DNA of 64,000 nucleotides. It comes from Levilactobacillus brevis (GTDB lineage: Bacteria > Bacillota > Bacilli > Lactobacillales > Lactobacillaceae). Position numbers and translations under genes: made by a program. Within the stretch, counting starts at the first letter, position 1, and every line of letters begins with the position of its first letter. The notes beneath the pieces are model-generated. The model was not told where the DNA came from. It did not search any database and was given only the letters and a program-made list of their open reading frames with translations. Shown here one piece after another: positions 16,249 to 22,729 of the stretch. The stretch spans positions 1,674,001-1,738,000 of the forward strand of contig CP032931.1 in NCBI GenBank assembly GCA_003666485.1, in the 5' to 3' direction.

Positions 16249-16315
16249 CTCTGGCTATCAATGATGGTGCAATAATCCACAGATTGCAGTGAGTTAGGTG
16301 GTACTGAGGGCCAAA

Positions 16316-16536
16316 CCAGTTGTTGATTGGCAATCACTTTTGTAGCCGGAGTCCGCCAAATATGGGTTCAGCCGTGGGAGTTACCTAAACGGCATGACTT
16401 TTCATGCCGTTTAGGTAACTGGCGTCTTTGAGACGCGGTCTTTCGGCTCGAAGGCGAGGCGTCGAGACCGATCTTTGGCTCGACCCGTCCGCCCACAGCG
16501 TTCCGACCCATATTTGGCGGACGGTAGGCGGCCAGC
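16316..16536 (+). repeat. Structured element A, copy 2
   Basis: The closing helix is 17 bp, GTCCGCCAAATATGGGT (16351-16367) with ACCCATATTTGGCGGAC (16506-16522). GTGGG/CCCAC follow (16374-16378/16492-16496). The variable hairpin is a perfect 19-bp stem, AGTTACCTAAACGGCATGA (16379-16397) to 16402-16420. Then come GCGTCT/AGACGC (16422-16427/16431-16436) and a stem beginning GGTCT and ending AGACC. The order equals that of copy 1 while the paired bases differ in the outer helix and variable hairpin. Confidence 0.85.
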
Positions 16537-16599
16537 CCTACTGTGTGGCTGTATGCAACTAGTTTTATCACGGCAACTTGTCGCCTGAATTTGAATGTA

Positions 16600-16632
16600 A
16601 AAAAGAGATTCGCAACCAAGGGCGCGAATCTC
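16600..16632 (-). terminator. Minus-strand terminator downstream of element B copy 2
   Basis: On the minus strand AGAGATTCGC and GCGAATCTCT form a perfect 10-bp stem with a 10-nt loop followed by TTTTTTAC. It would end a transcript coming from the DUF1516 gene through element B copy 2. Confidence 0.88.
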
Positions 16633-16712
16633 TCATATTAACAAGTCTTTAAGTGGAAGTCGAAATGTGGAAATCGACTAGAACAATTACGGTAATCTCT
16701 GATTTACACCAC

Positions 16713-16912
16713 GGTAACTGATAAGCACCAGCCCGCCGGAGTCAGCCAGCAGTGGAGCCAGCTGTGTCGGCCTAGTTAGCTGGCGTTTCTGGCCAGGTTA
16801 CTAGGCGGGACGACTTGAGAGACTGGCGGTTTTTGACAGGCTTTCAAGCGAACCGGAAGACCGTTTCTCAGTCTGGAGGTGTTCCCCAGAGCAGGCGGAA
16901 CTGCTGGCTGAC
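16713..16912 (-). repeat. Structured element B, copy 2 (inverted)
   Basis: The reverse complement aligns with copy 1 over its full length. The outer stem is GTCAGCCAGCAG (16741-16752 on plus) with CTGCTGGCTGAC (16901-16912), 12 bp perfect. The second hairpin is GCCTAGT/ACTAGGC (16770-16776/16800-16806) around CTGGC/GCCAG (16780-16784/16792-16796). Blocks such as GGTCTTCCGGTTCGCTTGAA and GGGGAACACCTCCAGACTGA are identical between copies, although they are mostly unpaired. Confidence 0.82.
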
Positions 16913-16953
16913 GGAGGCAATCTGGCCTCGCAAATCGCTAATCTGGTCGGCGC

Positions 16954-17295
16954 CTAATGAAAGGCCAAGGTCAATCCCAGGCCGACCGTCAGTAAGGCGA
17001 TGACGCCTAAAATCCAGTAAACCAGGTGCGGGGTGTCACGTTCCATTTTACGGCCAAAGCTGATTTCAATCAGGGCAATCGTCCCAATGCCGAGAATAAA
17101 TTTCAAGCTGATCAGCACGGGTGCGTGGCCAAAGGTACGGATGCTGAGGACGACGCCACTGATAATCATGACCAGATACGCGAGTCGCGCCAGGATTAGA
17201 AACTGCGTCGCTCGTTTCTCCGAGTGTCTCGTCAGACCAACGATGACTAAAATGGTTAAAATGATCCAGGTCCAAAAATGTAGCGCTAACCACAT
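16954..17295 (-). CDS. DUF1516 (YisL-like) membrane protein
   Basis: A 113-residue integral membrane protein with four hydrophobic segments, starting MWLALHFWTWIILTILVIVG and ending VIALLTVGLGLTLAFH. The WxxW-like start followed by LARLAYLVMIISGV and LKFILGIGTIALIE is the pattern of the UPF0344/DUF1516 family (B. subtilis YisL). Function in the family is unknown. A GAAGGAG site precedes the ATG. Its 3' region carries element B copy 2 and a terminator. Confidence 0.8.
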   Translation of the reverse strand: MWLALHFWTWIILTILVIVGLTRHSEKRATQFLILARLAYLVMIISGVVLSIRTFGHAPVLISLKFILGIGTIALIEISFGRKMERDTPHLVYWILGVIALLTVGLGLTLAFH

Positions 17296-17358
17296 ACCAA
17301 CCGCTCCTTCGCGTACGAATATACATTAAGCGTACCATACTCCCTTGGGAAAGGGGTA

Positions 17359-17889
17359 CTAATTTCTCCGCTGATAGACCAATTCTGCGAGCGGTCCTAA
17401 ACGATGGGCGCTCAGCAGGGTGAACTGCGCTGGGTTCGTTAGGTCGCCAAAGAGGCGCTTGCCCTGACCCAATAGAAGTGGGGCGAGCTGCAAGTAGAGG
17501 GTGTCGACCAGATTGGCGGCGAGCAAGGGCGTAAGGATAGCTTGGCCACCAACGATCCAGGTGTCACCAGGCTGTGTGCGAAGGGCTTGCGCCAGGTCGA
17601 CGACGTCTCGTTGGGTGAAGGTCGTGAGCGGCAAATTCGGCCGGTTCTGGTGCGTTAGGACGTAATTGTGCATCTGTGGATTGGCGGGGTTAAATGGCGC
17701 GTCAGGCGCTTGCTGAGCGACATAGTCGTAGGTCACGCGACCCATAATGGCGTTAGTCATGTGTGAGAGCACGTCGGTACCGGCGTCGGCGGGGATGCCG
17801 GAGAGGTGTGTGAGCCAATCTAAGTTGTCGTCGGCAGTGGCCAGGTAGCCATCAAGTGAGGTGGCGCCGTAGAAAATGACTTTTCCCAT
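17359..17889 (-). CDS. Dihydrofolate reductase-like (RibD C-terminal domain) protein
   Basis: A 176-residue protein with the RibD_C/DHFR-like fold signature. MGKVIFYGATSLDGYLATAD is the first strand and loop, then WIVGGQAILTPLLAANLVD, then LQLAPLLLGQGKRLFGDL. Members reduce pterin- or riboflavin-pathway-like substrates with NADPH, but isolated homologues (YyaP/YwjB type) have no assigned substrate. AAGGAGG precedes the ATG. A terminator separates it from the upstream amidase gene, so it is its own unit. Confidence 0.85.
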   Translation of the reverse strand: MGKVIFYGATSLDGYLATADDNLDWLTHLSGIPADAGTDVLSHMTNAIMGRVTYDYVAQQAPDAPFNPANPQMHNYVLTHQNRPNLPLTTFTQRDVVDLAQALRTQPGDTWIVGGQAILTPLLAANLVDTLYLQLAPLLLGQGKRLFGDLTNPAQFTLLSAHRLGPLAELVYQRRN

Positions 17890-17917
17890 GAGTGAATCCT
17901 CCTTAATCTAGGTAAAC

Positions 17918-17950
17918 AAAAGGCCCGAAGTTGCGTAACTTCGAGCCTAG
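17918..17950 (-). terminator. Terminator of the amidase gene
   Basis: On the minus strand AGGCTCGAAGTT and AACTTCGGGCCT form a hairpin with a 4-nt loop followed by TTTGTTT, directly after the amidase stop codon. Confidence 0.88.
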
Positions 17951-17953
17951 TGA

Positions 17954-19222
17954 TTAAGCGTTACCGTTCAAGCCAGCTGCTTGGATCCAGTAAGGCTTGT
18001 CGTTTAAAATGATGCGGTACCAGTTCGAACCGTCGCTAGCCTTGTAACCCGCTTTGTTGACGGTGACCTTCGTGCCGGCTGGAAATGCAGTCGTGTTGCC
18101 GGTCGTCTTGGACAGGTAATTTGAGTTCAGCACGTGGTTGTACAGCTTGTAGTTGGTGTTCGTGTTCAGGGTGTAAGTCCCACTGGCATCACTGTAGGTG
18201 ACCTTAGGGAACTTCAGCACCTTGTTGTAGACCCAGTACTTGGCCGTTGAATTCTTGCCGAAACGAATCCGGTACCAAGTGCCACTCCAACCGCCTTTTT
18301 TCACGCCACGAGAATCGACGTAAACCTTGGCGCCACGGTGATCTGCACTTAAGCGACCCCAACCGATCTTGTAGGCACCACTGGTCCCCTTAACGTGGTT
18401 GTAGACCGTCCACTTGGTGTAATTATTGGCCAGCGTGGCCGTTTCATTGTTTCCACCGTGGTTGTACTTAACGGTCTTCTTTGGCTTAGCCGGTGTGTGA
18501 TCGTTGGAATCACTGGAGTCAGTGGTCGTATCCGTATCCGTTTCTGGTGCCGTCGTGCCGCCCAGTTCAGCGTATTGTGTCTTCACCAGGTTGACGAAGT
18601 CCGTCATGGTGTACGTAGTCCCAAAGTAAGCGCTGGCGTTAGCCTTCCAGTAGCCATCCGGGTCGGTATGGTTGGTTCCGCCCAAGAGCAGCGACACATC
18701 GTGGTGAGACAGGATGGTCGTGTCCCGCTTAGGTGTCAACCCGTATTGCTTCAAAATGTACGCCGTATAATAGGCGGCGTTGTTCAATTCTGAAGCAAAG
18801 GCCGCTTTACTGTGAACCTCGACTTGTTCGAATTGCACGTAGCGCGCGTTGGCAATGGGGCCAGCTCCCCAGCACAAGTAGTTCGTGTTGGCGATGTTGA
18901 TGATGTTGCTGGCATCCACGAAGGTGTGGACGAACGCATTTTGGTAGTTGTTCTTCATATAAGTGATTTCATTATAGATCGTGGAATTGGGATTAGCCGT
19001 TTCGTGGACCACGACGCCTTCTGGTTTGCCGTTACGGTAGCTATACTTTGGAAAACCAGACCAAATCTTCTTAGTGATCGTCGGCGTTGCGTAATGTTGG
19101 TTCGCAATGTACGAATTGATCGAATTGGCGCTGGCCGTCACAGCGTTGCTGCCCCAAAAGAGGCCCAAGCATCCTGCGGTAAGAGCGATTCCCCGAACCG
19201 CCCAACGTTGCCATTTTTTCAT
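17954..19222 (-). CDS. Secreted N-acetylmuramoyl-L-alanine amidase with wall-binding repeats
   Basis: A 422-residue exported hydrolase. Residues 1-~33 are a signal peptide (KKWQRWAVRGIALTAGCLGL... to SANS). An Amidase_2 domain follows, with zinc ligands suggested by GVVHETANPNS and SHHDVSLLLGGTNHTDPDGYW. A Thr/Asp linker leads into two to three GW/SH3-like modules (KWTVYNHV, WYRIRFGKNSTAKYWVYNK, NWYRIILNDKPYWIQAAGL). It is expected to cut the MurNAc-L-Ala bond in cell walls, acting in turnover or autolysis. The ATG has AGGAGGAG upstream. No holin or phage genes are adjacent, so it is a chromosomal autolysin rather than an endolysin. Confidence 0.88.
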   Translation of the reverse strand: MKKWQRWAVRGIALTAGCLGLFWGSNAVTASANSINSYIANQHYATPTITKKIWSGFPKYSYRNGKPEGVVVHETANPNSTIYNEITYMKNNYQNAFVHTFVDASNIINIANTNYLCWGAGPIANARYVQFEQVEVHSKAAFASELNNAAYYTAYILKQYGLTPKRDTTILSHHDVSLLLGGTNHTDPDGYWKANASAYFGTTYTMTDFVNLVKTQYAELGGTTAPETDTDTTTDSSDSNDHTPAKPKKTVKYNHGGNNETATLANNYTKWTVYNHVKGTSGAYKIGWGRLSADHRGAKVYVDSRGVKKGGWSGTWYRIRFGKNSTAKYWVYNKVLKFPKVTYSDASGTYTLNTNTNYKLYNHVLNSNYLSKTTGNTTAFPAGTKVTVNKAGYKASDGSNWYRIILNDKPYWIQAAGLNGNA

Positions 19223-19584
19223 ATTGTCTGCTCCTCCTATAGAAATTAAGTATGACTTAAAACAGAACTGATTCAACGACTCGATTATAACTTATTTTCG
19301 GCAGAGATGCGTACGCGTGTTCTACTTGGCAAAACGTGGGGTTGTTCGGAAATTCATCAAAAAATCACATTTTCTTCGCATTTATCAGGCCAATGGTCGT
19401 GTTGTAGTCCGATTATTCCTGAAACGCCTGTAAAAGTTCGGCTTTCTCATTTTGTTTCAATCATCTTACAATTCGATTGCAAATCCATGGAAAGCCGTTA
19501 CCAGCCGAATGGGGGTGACTTTACTTGCCTCAGGGGGTAAACTTGACTATAATGATATTTTGCATACGAAAGGAGCGACGAACA
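19223..19584. other. 362-bp intergenic region between amidase and DUF2187 gene
   Basis: Divergent upstream region. Apart from the promoter at 19525-19553 and the two ribosome sites no structure stands out. A 77-codon frame inside it lacks a ribosome site and shows no protein-like composition. Confidence 0.6.
19525..19553 (+). promoter_or_regulatory. Promoter of the DUF2187-type gene
   Basis: TTGCCT (19525-19530), a 17-nt spacer and a perfect TATAAT (19548-19553), 32 nt before the start codon. A good SigA-type match. Confidence 0.7.
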
Positions 19585-19815
19585 ATGGCTGAGACTAAAG
19601 AAATTAAGATTGGCGATTACGTTGCGGCAAAGAAATTTGGTCCCTTGGAACACGATTTCACGGGGGAAGTTACCAAAGTGTATGATAATTCAGTTTTGGT
19701 AGAGATTCGTGACTACGATCCTGCCGATAAAACGGCCGTCGGTGACATGAATAACCGTGCCGTTGTGCGGAAGTCCGCTGCTAAGATTACGGGAAACAGT
19801 GCGGATAAAAACTAG
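19585..19815 (+). CDS. DUF2187-like small KOW/SH3-fold protein
   Basis: A 76-residue protein. IKIGDYVAAKKFGPLEHDFT and GEVTKVYDNSVLVEI give a small beta-barrel pattern resembling DUF2187 proteins of Bacilli. The role is unknown; the fold suggests RNA or protein binding. AAAGGAG precedes the ATG and a consensus promoter lies directly upstream. The tail (SAAKITGNSADKN) is likely disordered. It is followed by tRNA-Gly without a strong terminator. Confidence 0.75.
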   Translation: MAETKEIKIGDYVAAKKFGPLEHDFTGEVTKVYDNSVLVEIRDYDPADKTAVGDMNNRAVVRKSAAKITGNSADKN

Positions 19816-19853
19816 TTTTTTCAAACTTTTTTGAATTTATTTGCAAAAAGATA

Positions 19854-19890
19854 ATGACAACTCACAAATGGTATGCTATACTCATTTGTG
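19854..19890 (+). promoter_or_regulatory. tRNA-Gly promoter embedded in a perfect inverted repeat
   Basis: ATGACA (19854-19859), 17-nt spacer, TATACT (19877-19882), 13 nt before the tRNA. The -10 box is enclosed by CACAAATG (19863-19870) and CATTTGTG (19883-19890), a perfect 8-bp inverted repeat that could be an operator. Confidence 0.6.
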
Positions 19891-19894
19891 TTGT

Positions 19895-19965
19895 GCGGGT
19901 GTAGTTTAGTGGTAAAATTCAAGCTTCCCAAGCTTGCGTCGCGGGTCCGATTCCCGTCACCCGCT
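19895..19965 (+). tRNA. tRNA-Gly(CCC)
   Basis: A 71-nt tRNA. The acceptor stem GCGGGTG pairs with CACCCGC, discriminator T. The D-arm has AGTTTAGTGGTAAAA, anticodon stem CAAGC/GCTTG, loop TTCCCAA, so anticodon CCC (reads GGG). The T-arm is CGGGTCCGATTCCCG. CCA is not encoded. Confidence 0.96.
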
Positions 19966-19974
19966 TTCGAATGG

Positions 19975-20000
19975 GGCGGCCTTCTAGGTCGTCTTTCTTA
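19975..20000 (+). terminator. Terminator-like hairpin after tRNA-Gly
   Basis: GGCGGCCT (19975-19982) pairs with AGGTCGTC (19986-19993), using two wobble pairs, followed by TTTCTT. The tract is short, so read-through into the argS leader is possible. Confidence 0.6.
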
Positions 20001-20004
20001 TTAT

Positions 20005-20210
20005 TCGAAAGTGTTAACCGTCAATGCAAAAGTACACGAATCACTTCTTGTCAGCGAGTCCGGGAGGCTGTGAGCCGGATCAAGAATATTGGTGGAACGG
20101 GGCAAAGGCGACATTTAAATGAACTTTTAAAGTGGACTTTTAAGTCAATCAGAGTGGTACCGCGGGTCATCTCGTCTCTTACAAATAATTTTGTAGGGGA
20201 CGTTTTTTAA
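20005..20210 (+). promoter_or_regulatory. T-box riboswitch (tRNA-Arg) leader of argS
   Basis: The T-box sequence AGAGTGGTACCGCGGGT starts at 20151. It precedes a terminator CGTCTCTTAC/GTAGGGGACG plus TTTTTT (20173-20208). In stem I the S-turn halves AGTA (in CAAAAGTACACG) and GAA (in GGTGGAACGGGG) face each other across CACGAAT/ATTGGTG. The codon after GAA is CGG, an Arg codon, matching the downstream gene. Uncharged tRNA-Arg should favour the antiterminator and switch argS on. Confidence 0.9.
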
Positions 20211-20276
20211 TCCCGTGAACCAAATGGTGTAGACTAGGACTATCAACGTCATTCAAGAAAGTAGGAGGAATACAGG

Positions 20277-21968
20277 ATGGATTACAAACAAACGGTGACC
20301 GCAGCGTTAGCCACGGCTTTAGACGGCCAATTGACGGCAGATGAGATTGCAGCCAAACTCGAACGGCCCAAGACGTCGGACAAAGGGGACATGGCGTTTC
20401 CCACCTTCACGTTAGCGAAGACCCTGCACCGCGCACCCCAACAGATTGCGCAAGACCTGGCCGAGAAGCTAGATACGACTGGCTTTGAAAAGGTGGAAGT
20501 CGTGGGTCCTTACCTGAACTTCTTCTTTGACAAGGGCGCTTATAGTGAAGCAACCTTGCATACGGTCTTGACGGCTGGTGCCAACTACGGGACTAACGAA
20601 GACGGCAATGGCGGCAACGTGCCCATTGATATGTCTTCACCTAACATCGCCAAGCCAATGTCCATGGGCCACTTGCGTTCAACGGTAATTGGGAACTCCA
20701 TTGCGGAGATCTTGACGAAGAACGGGTACCACCCCATCAAGGACAATCACTTGGGTGACTGGGGGACGCAATTTGGGAAGCTGATCACGGCTTACAAGCT
20801 GTGGGGAAACGAAGAAGACGTTAAGAAGGATCCTATCAACAAGCTGGTCGAATACTACGTGCGTTTCCATAAGGAAGATGTCGACAAGCCAGAATTGGAC
20901 GACGTTGCGCGCGAGTGGTTCAAGAAGCTTGAAGACGGCGATCCAGAAGCCCACCACCTGTGGGAATGGTTCCGGAAGGCGTCCCTGCAAGAATTCAATG
21001 ACGTTTACGATGAATTAGGCGTGAAATTTGATACCTACAACGGGGAAGCCTTCTACAACGATAAGCTGGCTGAAGTCGTGCAGATCTTGAAGGACAAGCA
21101 TTTGCTGGTGGAATCACAAGGTGCCCAAGTGGTTGATCTGAGCAAGTACGACCTGAACCCAGCCTTGATCTTGAAGAGTGATGGCGCTTCGCTGTACATT
21201 ACGCGGGATATCGCCACGGCACTGTACCGGGACCGGACTTACCACCCAGCCAAGAACCTGTACGTGGTCGGGTCTGAACAGACGTATTACTTCAAGCAAT
21301 TGAAGGCCGTCTTGAAGGAAATGGGTGTGCCATCCGCGGATGACCTCCACCACGTGCCATTTGGCTTGATCACGGTTGATGGCAAGAAGCTGTCCACCCG
21401 TTCTGGCCGCATCATCTTGTTGGCCAAGGTCTTGGAAGAATCCATCAAGTTGGCTGGCGAAGAAATCAACGAAAAGAACCCTGATCTGGTAAACAAGGAA
21501 GAAGTTGCCAAGCAGGTTGGTGTCGGGGCCATCGTCTTCGGTGATCTGAAGAACGAACGGACCAACAACATCGACTTCGTCTTAGCCGATCAGCTGAAGT
21601 TCGAAGGTGAAACGGGTCCTTATGTCCAATACTCCCACGCCCGGGCCGAAAGCATCTTGCGCAAGGCCGGCAACGTTGACGTACAGGCTGCCGGGAACCA
21701 AGTGGCTGATCCCGAAGCTTGGGACACCATCAAGACGTTGGCTGATTTCCCAGCTATCGTTAAAATGGCTTGCGACGAACTGGAACCATCCGTGGTTGCC
21801 AAGTACGCGATTCGCCTAGCAAAGACCTTCAACAAATACTACGCGCATTCCAAGATCTTAACGGAAGACGCTGACTTGCCAGCTCGTTTGGCTCTGGTCA
21901 AGGCGGTCTCCACGGTCTTGAAAGAAAGCTTGCGGTTATTGGGTGTACAAGCACCAGACGAAATGTAA
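20277..21968 (+). CDS. argS: Arginyl-tRNA synthetase
   Basis: A 563-residue class I synthetase of normal length for Bacilli. It shows the N-terminal additional domain, the catalytic-fold signature SPNIAKPMSMGHLRSTVIGN (the HIGH-type motif in its ArgRS form MGHLRS), the KMSKS-loop equivalent KKLSTRSGR, and the C-terminal anticodon-binding domain with YVQYSHARAESILRKAG. It charges tRNA-Arg in the cytoplasm. Expression is controlled by the T-box leader upstream; the start ATG follows AGGAGG. A strong terminator follows, so it is monocistronic. Confidence 0.97.
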   Translation: MDYKQTVTAALATALDGQLTADEIAAKLERPKTSDKGDMAFPTFTLAKTLHRAPQQIAQDLAEKLDTTGFEKVEVVGPYLNFFFDKGAYSEATLHTVLTAGANYGTNEDGNGGNVPIDMSSPNIAKPMSMGHLRSTVIGNSIAEILTKNGYHPIKDNHLGDWGTQFGKLITAYKLWGNEEDVKKDPINKLVEYYVRFHKEDVDKPELDDVAREWFKKLEDGDPEAHHLWEWFRKASLQEFNDVYDELGVKFDTYNGEAFYNDKLAEVVQILKDKHLLVESQGAQVVDLSKYDLNPALILKSDGASLYITRDIATALYRDRTYHPAKNLYVVGSEQTYYFKQLKAVLKEMGVPSADDLHHVPFGLITVDGKKLSTRSGRIILLAKVLEESIKLAGEEINEKNPDLVNKEEVAKQVGVGAIVFGDLKNERTNNIDFVLADQLKFEGETGPYVQYSHARAESILRKAGNVDVQAAGNQVADPEAWDTIKTLADFPAIVKMACDELEPSVVAKYAIRLAKTFNKYYAHSKILTEDADLPARLALVKAVSTVLKESLRLLGVQAPDEM

Positions 21969-21987
21969 GCCTAAAACTGAAATCAAT

Positions 21988-22018
21988 GAGGACTCTCTGT
22001 CATGGGGAGTCCTTTTTT
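21988..22018 (+). terminator. Terminator of argS
   Basis: AGGACTCTC and GGGGAGTCCT pair around a short loop and are followed by six T. Confidence 0.9.
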
Positions 22019-22137
22019 GTTGTTCGGGTATTGATTCAATTCCTAGTTTGAAAAAAATGAAATAATGTGTCGCTAGGAACAAGACTCGTGAGCCGTGGTA
22101 ATCGCGACTGTTAGCCAATTCGTTCGTAAATAGCTTA

Positions 22138-22217
22138 CCCATAAACCGTATATTAATATTTTTATAACCGATAAAGTTCTGGTTTTAATTGACACAGGTT
22201 AAGATTCTTGCTAAAAT
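22138..22217 (+). promoter_or_regulatory. purE operon promoter with possible PurR half-sites
   Basis: TTGACA (22189-22194), exact 17-nt spacer and TAAAAT (22212-22217) form a near-consensus promoter 30 nt upstream of the purE start. Upstream, ATAAACCGTATATT and TATAACCGATAAAG, with their CCG cores 22 nt apart, each match the lactococcal PurBox pattern AWWWCCGAACWWT at about 10 of 13 positions. The promoter is well supported; the PurBoxes are tentative. Confidence 0.6.
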
Positions 22218-22246
22218 TGGCCTAAATTACGGGAAGAGGGATGATG

Positions 22247-22729
22247 ATGACGAAGATTGCGGTAGTCATGGGGTCGATTTCGGATTGGCCGGTCATGCAG
22301 TTGGCCGTCCAGCAATTAGCTGATTTAGGAGTGACCTGTGAACGACGAATTATTTCCGCGCACCGGATGCCAGCGACGTTGCAAAGCTACGGGGAACAGG
22401 CCCGCGAACGGGGAATTCAGGTCATTATCGCTGGGGCTGGTGGGGCGGCCCATTTACCGGGGATGCTCGCAGCTAACACCGTTGTGCCGGTGATCGGGGT
22501 GCCAATGCAATCACAGGCGCTCAACGGACTAGATTCGTTGTTATCAATCGTCCAAATGCCGGCTGGCGTTCCGGTAGCCACCATGGCCATTGGGCGTGCC
22601 GGGGCTAAGAACGCGGCATTGATGGCCGCGCAAATCGTCGGCTTACAAGAGCCACAAATCCAACAAGCGCTACAAGACTTTCGTCAGGCGCAACAACGGG
22701 AGGCCCAGCAAAGTGAACAAGAACTCTGA
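22247..22729 (+). CDS. purE: N5-carboxyaminoimidazole ribonucleotide mutase
   Basis: A 160-residue class I PurE. It has the N-terminal phosphate-binding loop MGSISDWPVM, the active-site segment SAHRMPATLQSYGEQA and the GAGGAAHLPGMLAANTVVPVIGVP block. It moves the carboxyl of N5-CAIR to C4 to give CAIR in purine synthesis. Three ATGs occur in a row; the third has the best spacing to GAAGAGGG and is used here. It is the first gene of a nine- to ten-gene operon in which most genes overlap. Confidence 0.95.
   Translation: MTKIAVVMGSISDWPVMQLAVQQLADLGVTCERRIISAHRMPATLQSYGEQARERGIQVIIAGAGGAAHLPGMLAANTVVPVIGVPMQSQALNGLDSLLSIVQMPAGVPVATMAIGRAGAKNAALMAAQIVGLQEPQIQQALQDFRQAQQREAQQSEQEL

Larger units (their letters stand above)
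16098..16953. other. 856-bp gene-free interval with elements A and B
   Basis: No protein-coding frame is convincing here. From left to right it holds a reduced element B (outer stem only, 16215-16248), element A copy 2 in plus orientation, a minus-strand terminator at 16600-16632, and element B copy 2 in minus orientation. The first ~100 bp upstream of the dehydrogenase hold its ribosome site and promoter region. The right end is the 3' untranslated region of the DUF1516 gene. Confidence 0.75.

Noticed and set aside
17954-19222. Amidase as a prophage endolysin
   Set aside because: It has a Sec signal peptide and wall-binding repeats, its own terminator, and no holin, tail or integrase genes nearby.
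19307-19540. A 77-codon plus-strand frame between amidase and DUF2187 genes
   Set aside because: No ribosome site, odd composition, and it runs into the promoter of the next gene.
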